Shown: positions 28,430 to 37,095 of the stretch, piece by piece
Numbering within the stretch: position 1 is the stretch's first letter
Layout: every line of letters starts with the position of its first letter
From: Streptomyces sp. NA02950
GTDB taxonomy: Bacteria > Actinomycetota > Actinomycetes > Streptomycetales > Streptomycetaceae
Assembly: GCF_013364155.1 (NCBI RefSeq)
Contig: NZ_CP054916.1
Span: 2,786,501-2,850,500 of the forward strand
Reading direction: 5' to 3'
DNA length: 64,000 bases
Notes under the pieces: generated by a model
The model's database searches: none
What the model was told of the DNA's origin: nothing
Seen by the model: the letters and a program-made list of their open reading frames with translations, nothing else
Position numbers and translations under genes: made by a program

Positions 28430-28556
28430 ACCACTTGAAGGTAAAAGCAACGTTGCAGAGACTATGCCTTCAAGTTTCGAAGTCAATAGGGTGAGACAAA
28501 GAAAACCAACCCGCGCGGCGACACACCCTCTGAGCACTTGACTTCAAGTATTGAAG
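28430..28556 (-). promoter_or_regulatory. Cluster of CTTCAA/TTGAAG palindromes upstream of glcP
   Basis: A perfect palindrome CTTCAA-GTA-TTGAAG lies at 28542-28556 and overlaps a second one, ACTTGA-CT-TCAAGT (28536-28549). A related degenerate copy CTTCAAG-TTTCGAAG is at 28468-28482 and a half-site ACTTGAAG near 28433-28440. Repeated dyads in a low-GC region before a sugar permease are typical of an operator array. The binding protein is not known to me. Confidence 0.6.
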
Positions 28557-28559
28557 CGG

Positions 28560-31500
28560 TCACCGCAGGCGCTGGCTGATGACCTTCGACACACCGTCGC
28601 CCTGCATCGAAACGCCGTAAAGGGCGTCGGCGACCTCCATCGTCCGCTTCTGGTGCGTGATCACGATCAGCTGGGAGGACTCCTGGAGTTCCTCCATGAT
28701 CCGGATCAGCCGCTGGAGGTTGGTGTCGTCGAGCGCCGCCTCCACCTCGTCCATCACATAGAACGGGCTCGGCCGCGCCTTGAAGATCGACACCAGCAGC
28801 GCCACGGCGGTCAGCGACCGCTCACCGCCGGACAGCAGGGACAGCCGCTTGACCTTCTTGCCCGGCGGTCTGGCCTCCACGTCCACACCCGTGGTCAGCA
28901 TGTTCTCGGGGTCGGTGAGGATCAGCCGCCCGTCCCCGCCCGGGAACAGCCGGGAGAAGACGCCCTCGAACTCGCGGGCGGTGTCCCGGTACGCCTCGGT
29001 GAAGACCTGCTCGACCCGCTCGTCGACCTCCTTCACCACCTGCAACAGATCGGCCCGGGTCTTCTTCAGGTCCTCCAGCTGCTCGCTGAGGAACTGGTGC
29101 CGCTCCTCCAGCGCCGCGAACTCCTCCAGCGCCAGCGGATTGACCTTGCCCAGCTGCTGGTACGCGCGCTCGGCGGCCTTGAGCCGCTTCTCCTGCTGCG
29201 CCCGGACGTACCGCACCGGCTGGTTGCGGGGGTGTTCGGGGGCCTCCGGCAGCTCCTCGCCCTCGGCGGGCGGGGACGGCGGCACCAGCTGGTCCGGGCC
29301 GTACTCGGCGATCAGTCCGGCCGGTTCGACGCCCAGTTCCTCCAGCGCCCTGGACTCCAGCTGCTCGATCCGCAGCCGCTTCTCCGCACCCAGCACCTCG
29401 CCCCGGTGCACCGAGTCGGTCAGCTTGTCCAGCTCGCTCTTCAGATCGCGGCCCTGGTTGCGCTCGGCGACCAGCTCACGTTCGCGTTCCGCCTTGGCAC
29501 GCTCCGCCGCGTCCCGCTCCTCCCCGGCCCGCACCAGCGACACCTCGACATGCGCCAGCAGCTGACGGGCACCGGCCGCCACGGCCGAGGCCACCTCCGC
29601 CTCATGGCGCAGCCGGGCACGCCGCTGCTCGGCGCGCGCCCGTGCCTCGCGCTCGGCGCGCGCGCCCCGGTCGAGCGCGTCCGCCCGCCCCGCAAGCCCC
29701 TTGACGCGCTCCTCATGGGTACGGACCTGGAGCCGCGCCTCCATCTCGGTCTGCCGGGCGTTGGCCCCGTCCGCCGCGAGACGGTCCCGCACCGAGGTGT
29801 CCGGCTCCTCCTCGCCCGGCTCCTCCTCGGCCACCGCCAGCCGCTCGGCGAGCTCCTCGGCCTCCTCGACCGCCCGCTCCAGCGCCTCTTCGGCCCGGGC
29901 GGCGGCCGCGGTCATCCGCTCGGCCTCCCCGGCAGCCCCGCGCGCCTGTCCGCCCAGCCGTCCGAGGGACTGCGCGACCTGCGACTTCTCCCGGTCGGCC
30001 GCGCTGCGCCGCGCCGCCAGCTCCTCGACCAGGGCCACGCATGCGGTGCGCCGCTCCCCCGCCGCGCGCTGCGCCCCGGCCAGCTCCTCGCACCGTACGG
30101 CCAGTTCCTCCAGCTCCGCCGCGGCCTCGTCGACGGACGCCTGCACCTCCAGCAGACTCGGTGCCCCGGCGGCCCCGCCCTGCGCGAAGTGCGCCCCGAG
30201 CAGATCGCCCTCGGCGGTCACCGCCGTCAACTCGGGCTTCCGCCCGACCAGTTCCTCGGCGTCCTCCAGGGTGGGCACCACGACCATGCCGTCCAGCAGC
30301 CGCCGCAGGGCGGGCAGCAGCGCCTCGGGCCCGCCCACCAGATCCACCACCCGCGGCGGACCGTCGGCATCCCCCGGCCCGGTCCGTGCCCCGGGCACGC
30401 TGACCTCGGCACCGGAACCGCCGCCGTGCTCCGCGGGCTGCGGCACCCGTACGACCTCGTCCTGTGCCCCGTCCGCCCCGGACCGCGTCCCGGGCACAAC
30501 GGGCCCGCCGGACCCGGCCCACCCCGGCGCGGACGGCCCCTGCGGGGCCGGAACCGCCGGAGGGATGCTCGCCCCGCCCGGCGCGGCCGGTCCGTCGCCG
30601 GGGGCGTCGCGGCCGTCGCCGGGGGCGTCGCGGCCGTCGCCGGGGGCATCCGCTCCCCGGCCGGGCGCCGCGGAACCCGGTGCGCAGTGCCCTTGCGGGC
30701 CCGGGACCGTCGGGTGGCCAGGGCCGGCCGAAGGGGAGAACGCCGCACCCGGGGCCGCCGGACCGGCGCCGGGAAGGGTGGGGTCCGCGGTGGACGGCCC
30801 GTGTTCGCGGGGGCCGCCGGCGGGGTCGGCGGCAGGTGTGGTGGGCCCGGGGCGGAAGCCGTCCCGGGCGGGGGCAGGATCCTGGGCCGGGGAGGCGGAC
30901 GCGGTGGGGGTGTCGCGGGCGGCGGCGAGTGTCGCCCGGTCGGCCGGGGGCGCGGCGGCGCCCAGGAGGAGGGCCGCGCGCCCCGCGTCCTGGGTGCGCA
31001 GCAGCCGCAGCGCGTCCGCCGCGGCGGCGGGGTCGGTGACGGCGAGCGCGTCGGCGGCGGCGCCCAGGGCCGCGGCGACCGGGATCTCGAAGCCCGGGGC
31101 GACCGTGAGCAGTTCGGCGGCGGGGCCGAGCAGGCCGGTGAGCCGGTCGGAGGCGGCGAGCAGCGCGCCGGTGCCGTCCTTCCTGCGCAGTCCGAGCGCC
31201 AGCGCGTCATGCCGGGCCGAGGTCGCCGCGCGCTCTCGCTCGGCGGCCGTGGCGGCCTCGCGGGCCGTGCTCAGGACCGTCTCCGCCTCGGCCAGCTCCC
31301 GCTTCGCCGCCTCGTGGCGCTCCGCCAGTTCCGCGTCGCCCGCGTCGAGTCCGTCCACCTCGGCCCGGAGCTGCTCGTACTCCTCCTGCGCGGCGACGGC
31401 CCGGGCCTGGGCCTCGTCCCGGGAGGCGGCCAGCCGTTCGATCTCGGCCCGGGCGGAACCGGCCCGGCCGCGGGCCGCGTTCACCTGGCCCTGGAGCCGG

Positions 31501-32672
31501 GCGAGCCCTTCGCGGCGGTCGGCGATGGCGCGGGCCACGTCCTTGAGCCGGCGCTCCTCCTGGGACAGGGCGCGCTCCAGTTCGGCCCGGTGGGCGACGG
31601 TGTCCTCCAGGGCCCGGCTCGCCGCCTCCAGCGCGGCTTCGAGCTCCGCCTCCTGCTCCCGGATGCGGGCCGCCTCCCGCTCCATGTCCTCCGGGTCGCG
31701 GCCGCGCCGCTCCTCGGCCGGGGCGGAGGTCGCGCTGGTGACACGGGCGTCCGCGAGGCTGATCGTGCCGCGCACCCGCTCGGCGAGCTGGGAGAGCTCG
31801 TACCAGGTCGCCTGCGCGTCCCGCAGCCGGGGCGCGAGCTGCCGGACCTGCTCCTCGAGCGCCGCCTCGCGCGCCTGCGCGGCCCGCAGCTCCGCCTCGG
31901 CGGCCTCCTTGCGCTGTTTGAGGGCGGCCTCGTCGGCGACCTCGGCGCTCAGCGCCTCGCGCAGGGTCACCAGGTCGTCGGCGAGCAGCCGCAGCCGGGC
32001 GTCGCGCAGATCGGCCTGGATCACGGCGGCCCGCCGGGCGACGGCGGCCTGCCGGCCGAGCGGTTTGAGCTGGCGCCGCAGCTCGTCGGTGAGGTCCTGG
32101 ACACGGGCGAGGTTGGCCTGCATCGCGTCCAGCTTCCGCAGCGCCTTCTCCTTGCGCTTGCGGTGCTTGAGGACGCCCGCGGCCTCCTCGATGAAGGCGC
32201 GGCGGCCGGTGGGGTCGGCGTGCAGGACGCCGTCGAGCTGGCCCTGCCCGACGATGACGTGCATCTCGCGGCCGATGCCGGAGTCGGACAGCAGCTCCTG
32301 GATGTCCAGCAGTCGGCAGGTGTCGCCGTTGATCTGGTATTCGCTGCCGCCGTTGCGGAACATGATCCGCGTGATCGTCACTTCGGCGTAGTCGATGGGG
32401 AGCGCGCCGTCGGCGTTGTCGATGGTGAGGGAGACCTCGGCGCGGCCCAGCGGCGGGCGGCCGGTGGTCCCGGCGAAGATGACGTCCTCCATCTTCCCGC
32501 CGCGCAGCGACTTGGCACCCTGTTCACCCATGACCCAGGAAAGGGCGTCCACGACATTGGACTTACCCGAGCCGTTGGGGCCGACGACGCAGGTGATACC
32601 CGGCTCGAAGCGGAGCGTCGTGGCGGAGGCGAACGATTTGAAGCCTCGGAGGGTCAGGCTCTTCAGGTGCAC
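28560..32672 (-). CDS. smc: Chromosome segregation ATPase SMC with an expanded hinge
   Basis: A protein of about 1,370 residues; the S. coelicolor Smc is about 1,186, as I recall. Head domain N-half: Walker A GPNGSGKSN (about 31-39). Coiled coils run from about 160 to 500 and from about 790 to 1,150. C-terminal signature LLSGGERSLTAVALL and Walker B FYVMDEVEAALDD close the head. The hinge (about 510-800) is interrupted by about 180 residues of Pro/Ala/Gly-rich low complexity (residues about 586-766) including a 7-residue tandem repeat. The head and coils look intact, so the protein should function. The GTG at 32672 (HLKSLTLRGFKSF) is the conserved start. Confidence 0.95.
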   Translation of the reverse strand: MHLKSLTLRGFKSFASATTLRFEPGITCVVGPNGSGKSNVVDALSWVMGEQGAKSLRGGKMEDVIFAGTTGRPPLGRAEVSLTIDNADGALPIDYAEVTITRIMFRNGGSEYQINGDTCRLLDIQELLSDSGIGREMHVIVGQGQLDGVLHADPTGRRAFIEEAAGVLKHRKRKEKALRKLDAMQANLARVQDLTDELRRQLKPLGRQAAVARRAAVIQADLRDARLRLLADDLVTLREALSAEVADEAALKQRKEAAEAELRAAQAREAALEEQVRQLAPRLRDAQATWYELSQLAERVRGTISLADARVTSATSAPAEERRGRDPEDMEREAARIREQEAELEAALEAASRALEDTVAHRAELERALSQEERRLKDVARAIADRREGLARLQGQVNAARGRAGSARAEIERLAASRDEAQARAVAAQEEYEQLRAEVDGLDAGDAELAERHEAAKRELAEAETVLSTAREAATAAERERAATSARHDALALGLRRKDGTGALLAASDRLTGLLGPAAELLTVAPGFEIPVAAALGAAADALAVTDPAAAADALRLLRTQDAGRAALLLGAAAPPADRATLAAARDTPTASASPAQDPAPARDGFRPGPTTPAADPAGGPREHGPSTADPTLPGAGPAAPGAAFSPSAGPGHPTVPGPQGHCAPGSAAPGRGADAPGDGRDAPGDGRDAPGDGPAAPGGASIPPAVPAPQGPSAPGWAGSGGPVVPGTRSGADGAQDEVVRVPQPAEHGGGSGAEVSVPGARTGPGDADGPPRVVDLVGGPEALLPALRRLLDGMVVVPTLEDAEELVGRKPELTAVTAEGDLLGAHFAQGGAAGAPSLLEVQASVDEAAAELEELAVRCEELAGAQRAAGERRTACVALVEELAARRSAADREKSQVAQSLGRLGGQARGAAGEAERMTAAAARAEEALERAVEEAEELAERLAVAEEEPGEEEPDTSVRDRLAADGANARQTEMEARLQVRTHEERVKGLAGRADALDRGARAEREARARAEQRRARLRHEAEVASAVAAGARQLLAHVEVSLVRAGEERDAAERAKAERERELVAERNQGRDLKSELDKLTDSVHRGEVLGAEKRLRIEQLESRALEELGVEPAGLIAEYGPDQLVPPSPPAEGEELPEAPEHPRNQPVRYVRAQQEKRLKAAERAYQQLGKVNPLALEEFAALEERHQFLSEQLEDLKKTRADLLQVVKEVDERVEQVFTEAYRDTAREFEGVFSRLFPGGDGRLILTDPENMLTTGVDVEARPPGKKVKRLSLLSGGERSLTAVALLVSIFKARPSPFYVMDEVEAALDDTNLQRLIRIMEELQESSQLIVITHQKRTMEVADALYGVSMQGDGVSKVISQRLR
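30375..30915 (-). repeat. Low-complexity insertion in the Smc hinge, with 21-bp tandem repeats
   Basis: This in-frame stretch encodes only Pro, Ala, Gly, Asp, Ser and a few others. A 21-bp unit starting CCGTCGCCGGGGGCG repeats at 30592-30612, 30613-30633 and, partly, 30634-30650, encoding APGDGRD units. Flanking hinge sequence (LLRTQDAGRAALLLG before, VVDLVGGPEALLPALRRLL after) is normal. Confidence 0.85.
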
Positions 32673-32839
32673 GCCGTTGGACTCTACCTGCCGCCTGACG
32701 CCCGGCATCGTCCCCGGCACGGGGCGGCGCGGACGCGTCCGGGCTTTTTCCGGGTTTCAGGAAAGATCGGTTTCACCGACGAGAGGGAGGGGCACATCAG
32801 TCGGTAAGGAAAACCCGGAAGAAGCGCGGGGACACGACG

Positions 32840-32862
32840 AAGGGACGCCGAGGGCGTCCCTT
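32840..32862. terminator. Terminator-like hairpin between the 68-aa gene and smc
   Basis: AAGGGACGCC at 32840-32849 pairs perfectly with 32853-32862 around a GAG loop. It is located 51 nt after the stop of the small coiled-coil gene and before smc. Confidence 0.6.
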
Positions 32863-32912
32863 GAAGATTCTCAAGCGGCTGACGATGCAGCCCGACCGGC
32901 CCTGGGGCTGGG

Positions 32913-33119
32913 TCAGGCGAGCGCAGGCTCCGCCTGGGGTACGTCGATGCCTTCGAGCAGCGAGTCGCTCTGATGAGCGGCGGCGGACAGCGCATCGTTT
33001 TCGGCCTGGATCCGAATGAGCTCGGATTCAAGATCCTGAACGCGCTGCTGAAGCCGTCGCATCTCGGCGAGGACTCGGGGGTCGGAGCCGCCGACGTAAC
33101 CGAGAAGCGCCTTTGCCAT
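32913..33119 (-). CDS. Small conserved coiled-coil protein
   Basis: A 68-residue protein starting MAKALLGYVGGSDPR. Residues 18-48 (EMRRLQQRVQDLESELIRIQ) form a heptad coiled coil, and the tail is acidic. It is conserved in Streptomyces next to smc, but I know of no function. The ATG at 33119 is preceded within 15 nt by a purine-rich AGGACC. Longer upstream frames reaching 33431 are not conserved. The 369-nt region upstream presumably carries its promoter. Confidence 0.8.
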   Translation of the reverse strand: MAKALLGYVGGSDPRVLAEMRRLQQRVQDLESELIRIQAENDALSAAAHQSDSLLEGIDVPQAEPALA

Positions 33120-33488
33120 GATGGATGGTCCTCCACAATGAGTGACCGACCGAAGCGGTGTGGGTCGTGAGGGATCGCACCCGCGATGTCTGCCCGTACT
33201 ACCGTGCTGCCTGGCGGACAAGTTAAGGTGCGCGGGGACTTCCAGCGTCTCACCAATTGGTTTGAGGGTCAACACGATCACACGCTGCCCAAGCCGCGGG
33301 GGACGAGAGCTCACCGACGGCTCAGAATGCCGCCCTCTCCAGAAGGGCCCCGCGGTGACGAAGATCTTCCGTGTCTCCGCAGCCTTCCACGGAGCGGCGC
33401 CGTTGGCAACCATCAGCCGATTTCTGCTCACAGCTGGCGTGGAAGGTGCGGTCGACGGGCCCCCGAGAGGATCATTCCGGTGGGTCCG
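33120..33488. other. Intergenic region between acyP and the 68-aa gene
   Basis: About 370 nt without a supported gene. It contains a near-perfect palindrome centred on ACCAATTGGT (33252-33261) with CTCA/TTTGAG flanks, a possible operator. I see no terminator. Confidence 0.45.
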
Positions 33489-33770
33489 TCAGCGGATCTC
33501 GAAGGTGTCGTAGCCGCCTCGCGGTGTGTCCCAGATCTCGGTCACACCGTCGACCCGGCCGGGCGTGTCGCCATCCCGCAGCCAGTCGAGCAACTGTTCG
33601 CACTCCGGCCGCGGGCCCTCCGCGACGATCTGCACCCGCCCGTCGGAGAGGTTGGAGGCGAAGCCGACGAGGCCCCCGATGCGCAGCGCGTTGGCCCGGG
33701 TGTACCAGCGGAACCCCACTCCCTGGACCTGGCCGCGGACCCACACGGTGAGACGGACTCTTTCGTTCAT
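33489..33770 (-). CDS. acyP: Acylphosphatase
   Basis: A 93-residue acylphosphatase of the standard length. The phosphate-binding loop and catalytic arginine are in [14 protein letters not shown] (GQVQGVGFR), and the catalytic asparagine is in [13 protein letters not shown]. It hydrolyses acyl phosphates such as 1,3-bisphosphoglycerate or carbamoyl phosphate; the cellular need is unclear. The start [13 protein letters not shown] is the only sensible one. The gene is divergent from the CAP-domain gene. Confidence 0.95.
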   Translation of the reverse strand: MNERVRLTVWVRGQVQGVGFRWYTRANALRIGGLVGFASNLSDGRVQIVAEGPRPECEQLLDWLRDGDTPGRVDGVTEIWDTPRGGYDTFEIR

Positions 33771-33853
33771 GGGTGCACGCTAACGGGCCAATTAGCCGGT
33801 CAGCACGCCAGATAGGGGCCTCATGGCGTACAGTCCGGCGTCAACAACACTCA

Positions 33854-33889
33854 CCCACACGAGTGGTTCATGAGTCGCCCACACGAGTG
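33854..33889 (+). promoter_or_regulatory. 24-bp-spaced direct repeats upstream of the CAP-domain gene
   Basis: CCCACACGAGTG occurs at 33854-33865 and again at 33878-33889. Each copy contains the near-palindrome CACACGAGTG. The second lies 37 nt before the ATG of the CAP gene, so these are good candidates for an activator or repressor site. Confidence 0.5.
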
Positions 33890-33925
33890 ACACAATGACA
33901 GCCGAGCACATAAGGAAGGCAGGAG

Positions 33926-34873
33926 ATGGGCCGCCATCGACGATCTGCCCCCGGCCCCGCGGCAGTTCCCCCGCGCGCCGGCCGCCACCGGGGACCGCAC
34001 CGCAGCGCCTTCGCGCCGGTGCGGACCGGGCTGCTGGGCATGTCCGCCGCCGTCGCGGTGGGCGCGGTGGCAATGGCCTCCGGGCTGCTTCCCGGAGGCG
34101 GTCATCAGATCGGCGGGGGCAATGACCCGGCCGGTCAGGTGCAGGCGGGAGGCCCGACCGACTCCGGTCTGGGACCCCAGGGCACCCAGTCGCCGTCCCC
34201 CTCGCTGCCCGGTCAGGTCCCGGCGGGCCAGGGTGGCGGCCACCCCCAGGCACCGTCCACCACCCCCTCGAAACCCTCCAAGCCGTCCAAGCCGTCCAAG
34301 CCCTCCACACCGTCCACATCTCCGTCGCACCGGCCGGGCTCGCCCGGTTCCTCGGACCACCGCGGGGACAGTGACCGCGGCAACGGCGGCGGCAAGGGCT
34401 CCTCGGACCGCGACCGGGACCGGGACACCCGGCCTCCCAGCAAGCCCGCCGATCCGCCGGTGGACACCGGCGTTCCGGACGAGCGCGGCGGCCGAGAGGC
34501 GGCGGCCGAGAAGCAGGTCCTCGCGCGCGTCAACAAGGAGCGCGCGAAGGTCGGCTGCTCACCGGTGACCGCCGATCCGAAACTCTCCCAGCTGGCCGAC
34601 GACTTCAGCGACGACATGGCGCTGCGCGGCTTCTTCGACCACATCAACCCCGACGGAGAGAGCCCCTGGGACCGCGCCGAGCGGGCGGGCATCCTCGACC
34701 TGGGCGGCGAGAACATCGCCCGCGGCCAGTCGACCGCGGAGGAGGTGATGGACACGTGGATGGACAGCTCCAGCCACCGGGCCAACATCCTCAACTGCAG
34801 GTACACGACCATGGGCGTCGGCGCGCACTTCGACGGTGACGGCCCCTGGTGGACCCAGGACTTCGGCTACTGA
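33926..34873 (+). CDS. Secreted/membrane-anchored CAP (SCP) domain protein
   Basis: A 315-residue protein. After a basic N-terminus, a hydrophobic helix (about 36-55, LLGMSAAVAVGAVAMASGLL) acts as signal or anchor. Residues about 60-185 are a long low-complexity linker with (KPS)n repeats and charged DR/SS segments. The C-terminal CAP domain (about 190-315) shows VLARVNKERAKVGCSPV, MALRGFFDHINPDG, GENIARGQST and HRANILNCRYTTMGVGA. CAP proteins are secreted, sometimes cell-wall associated; the activity here is unknown. RBS AGGAAGG lies close upstream. Confidence 0.92.
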   Translation: MGRHRRSAPGPAAVPPRAGRHRGPHRSAFAPVRTGLLGMSAAVAVGAVAMASGLLPGGGHQIGGGNDPAGQVQAGGPTDSGLGPQGTQSPSPSLPGQVPAGQGGGHPQAPSTTPSKPSKPSKPSKPSTPSTSPSHRPGSPGSSDHRGDSDRGNGGGKGSSDRDRDRDTRPPSKPADPPVDTGVPDERGGREAAAEKQVLARVNKERAKVGCSPVTADPKLSQLADDFSDDMALRGFFDHINPDGESPWDRAERAGILDLGGENIARGQSTAEEVMDTWMDSSSHRANILNCRYTTMGVGAHFDGDGPWWTQDFGY

Positions 34874-34923
34874 GGCCGTAGACCTCAGCCGCGGACCTTC
34901 ACCGGGGTCCGGCCTCACGACCC

Positions 34924-34960
34924 GGCGGCCCGGGGCGCGTCCACTGCGCCCCGGGCCGCC
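34924..34960. terminator. Strong bidirectional terminator
   Basis: GGCGGCCCGGGGCGC at 34924-34938 pairs perfectly over 15 bp with 34946-34960, with a 7-nt loop, between the convergent CAP and flavodoxin-like genes. A weaker GGACC/GGTCC hairpin precedes it. Confidence 0.8.
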
Positions 34961-34983
34961 GTATGCCCTGCCCCGTCCGCGGC

Positions 34984-35571
34984 TCAGGCCACGGCGGACC
35001 GGCCCGCCGCGAAGGTGCGCGCGGTCTCGGCGACCCGGCGCCCCAGGTGTGCGGCGGTCTCGACATCCGCCTTGTGCACGCCTTCCGCGCCCTGGTCGGC
35101 GTTGGACTGGGCGGCGGCGCCGAGGAAGAAGCCGAGCCGGTTGAGGTCGTTCTCGGACGCGGTGGTGGCGTTCCAGCCGGGCTCCAGCCCCAGGTTCACC
35201 CAGTGCATGCCCAGCTGGGCCGCGAGCACGGTGAAGAACTGAAGGGTGTGCAGCTTGTCCCCGCCCTTGGAGGCGGAGTTGGTGAATCCCGCGGCGAGCT
35301 TGCCCTGCCACGCCTTGCTGAAGAAGCGCTGCGAGGTCGACTCGGCGAAGACATGGAAGGCGCCGGACGCGGTGCCCATGTAGGTGGGCGAACCGAAGAC
35401 GATCGCGTCCGAGCCGTCCAGCAGTTCCCACTCCTGGTCGGTGATGGTGTCGACCTTGATCAGATGGACGGTGGCCCCGGCGGCGGCCGCGCCCTCACGA
35501 ACGGCCTCGGCCAGCACGGCGGTGTGGCCGAAGCCGGAGTGATAGGCGATGGAGACAACGGGGGTGGTCAC
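34984..35571 (-). CDS. Flavodoxin-fold NAD(P)H-dependent oxidoreductase (WrbA-like)
   Basis: A 195-residue flavodoxin-fold protein. The FMN phosphate loop is in AYHSGFGHTAVLAEA, and GSPTYMGTASGAFHVF is the second FMN-binding loop. It resembles WrbA-type quinone reductases, which carry out two-electron reductions with NAD(P)H. It is divergently arranged with an HxlR regulator 111 nt away. Genes in this layout are commonly repressed by the adjacent HxlR protein and induced by quinones or electrophiles, which I infer here. Confidence 0.9.
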   Translation of the reverse strand: MTTPVVSIAYHSGFGHTAVLAEAVREGAAAAGATVHLIKVDTITDQEWELLDGSDAIVFGSPTYMGTASGAFHVFAESTSQRFFSKAWQGKLAAGFTNSASKGGDKLHTLQFFTVLAAQLGMHWVNLGLEPGWNATTASENDLNRLGFFLGAAAQSNADQGAEGVHKADVETAAHLGRRVAETARTFAAGRSAVA

Positions 35572-35621
35572 GGTGATGCGCTCCTCAGGCGTCGTAACAC
35601 GGTGGCTGACACGACAAGAGA

Positions 35622-35661
35622 AGCACTAACTTTTAGAAAGCGCAACCCATGAGTTAGCGCT
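35622..35661. promoter_or_regulatory. Dyad operator candidate in the oxidoreductase/HxlR intergenic region
   Basis: AGCACTAACT at 35622-35631 is complementary at 9 of 10 positions to AGTTAGCGCT at 35652-35661, centre spacing 30 bp. It sits midway between the two divergent starts, as expected for an HxlR autoregulatory site. Confidence 0.55.
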
Positions 35662-35682
35662 GCACACGAGTATGGTGAGTGC

Positions 35683-36138
35683 ATGGACAGTGAACGCACC
35701 GGTACGGCATGTTCCGCTCCGGGGACCGAGGACCTGGCCTTCGATGTGTTCGCCCGCGCCTGCCCGTCACGCGGCACGCTGGAGCACGTCACCGGGAAGT
35801 GGGGCAGTCTCACCCTGGGCGCGCTGTACGAGAGCACGCTGCGCTTCAACGAACTGCGCCGCCGGATCGACGGTGTCAGCGAGAAGATGCTGTCCCAGAC
35901 GCTGCACGCGCTGGAGCGCGACGGACTGGTGCACCGTGCCGCGCAGCCGACCAACCCGCCGCGTGTGGACTACCGGCTCACCCCGCTGGGCAGTGAGATC
36001 GCGACCCGGCTGCTCGCCCTGATCAACCTGGTCGAGGAGCGGATGCCGGAGGTGATGGAGGCCCAGGCGGTCTACGACGGGACGCGCACGGACAGCGGCG
36101 GCACGGCGGCCGGGCGCGGCGGGCGCGGCGGGCGCTGA
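35683..36138 (+). CDS. HxlR-family winged-helix regulator
   Basis: A 151-residue MarR/HxlR-type repressor. The HxlR core is clear: [20 protein letters not shown], then [20 protein letters not shown] (recognition helix), LERDGLVHR and the wing [12 protein letters not shown] cysteine in ARACPSRG at residue 27 is at the position used for thiol or electrophile sensing in HxlR relatives such as HypR and YodB. The last 15 residues are Gly/Arg-rich and their codons overlap the mutM 3' end for 67 nt on the opposite strand. Confidence 0.9.
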   Translation: MDSERTGTACSAPGTEDLAFDVFARACPSRGTLEHVTGKWGSLTLGALYESTLRFNELRRRIDGVSEKMLSQTLHALERDGLVHRAAQPTNPPRVDYRLTPLGSEIATRLLALINLVEERMPEVMEAQAVYDGTRTDSGGTAAGRGGRGGR

Positions 36139-36986
36139 CAGCGCGGGCAGAAGTAGCTGGAGCGGTTCATCCAGGGACGGCGGCGCATCGCGGTGCCGCA
36201 GCGGCGGCACGGCTCGTTCTCCCGGCCGTAGGCGTCCAGGGAGCGCTCGAAGTACCCGGACTCACCGTTCACATTGACGTAGAGGCTGTCGAAGCTGGTG
36301 CCGCCGACCGCCAGCGCCGCGCCCATCACCTCGCGCACATGGCCGAGGAGTTCGGTGCTGCGCGGGCGGGTGAGGGTCGCGGTCGGCCGGTCGTAGTGCA
36401 GCCGGGAACGCCACAGCGCCTCGTCGGCGTAGATGTTGCCGACGCCGCTGATCAGCGACTGGTCGAGCAGGGCGCGTTTGACGGTGGTCCGGCGGCGGCG
36501 CAGCGCGGTGTGGAAGGCCGCCTCGTCGAAGGCGGGGTCCAGCGGGTCGAGGGCGATGTGCGCGATGGCGTCGGGCAGCCCGTCCGGGGCGCCGGGCACG
36601 GTGTCGTGCAGCGAGAGGCCGCCGAAGGTGCGCTGGTCGACGAAGCGCAGCTCGGTGCCCGCCGCGTCGGCGAACCGGACCCGGATGCGCAGATGCTTCT
36701 CGTCCGGGGCATCGTGCGGCTGGACCAGCAGCTGGCCGCTCATCCCGAGGTGGGCGAGGACCGATTCGGCGGCGGCGTCATCGTCGAACGGCAGCCACAG
36801 GTACTTGCCGCGGCGGCGGGCCACACCGGTGGTGCGGCCGGTCAGCCGGGCCGCGAAGTCCTCCGCGCCGCCGAGGTGACGGCGGACCGCACGGGGGTGC
36901 AGCACCTGGACCTCTGCGACCGTACGGCCGCTGATCCAGCGCTCCAGCCCGCGCCGGACCACCTCGACCTCGGGCAGCTCGGGCAA
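36072..36986 (-). CDS. mutM: Formamidopyrimidine-DNA glycosylase
   Basis: A 304-residue Fpg/MutM. The catalytic N-terminus [13 protein letters not shown] carries the Pro2 nucleophile and Glu3. Lys in RRRGKYLWL and the helix-two-turns-helix region [16 protein letters not shown] follow, then the zinc finger [19 protein letters not shown]...CPRCQ. It removes 8-oxoguanine and cleaves the strand. The start codon is TTG at 36986 with AAGGAGG 5 nt upstream. A Pro/Arg-rich C-terminal tail of about 20 residues beyond the zinc finger comes from the region overlapping the convergent hxlR gene. It lies downstream of rnc. Confidence 0.95.
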   Translation of the reverse strand: MPELPEVEVVRRGLERWISGRTVAEVQVLHPRAVRRHLGGAEDFAARLTGRTTGVARRRGKYLWLPFDDDAAAESVLAHLGMSGQLLVQPHDAPDEKHLRIRVRFADAAGTELRFVDQRTFGGLSLHDTVPGAPDGLPDAIAHIALDPLDPAFDEAAFHTALRRRRTTVKRALLDQSLISGVGNIYADEALWRSRLHYDRPTATLTRPRSTELLGHVREVMGAALAVGGTSFDSLYVNVNGESGYFERSLDAYGRENEPCRRCGTAMRRRPWMNRSSYFCPRCQRPPRPPRPAAVPPLSVRVPS

Positions 36987-37095
36987 GGGGGCCTCCTTGG
37001 CCGGGAACCCTCCCGCCCCGCGGGGAACGGCCGGGGCCGTCCACCGCGGGGCGGGAGAAAACCGTTCAGACAGTTACGGACAGTGCGGAAGGAGA

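Noticed and set aside
28551..32807. A 1,418-codon plus-strand frame opposite smc
   Set aside because: Antisense shadow of smc; its sequence is Leu/Gly/Arg-rich without domains.
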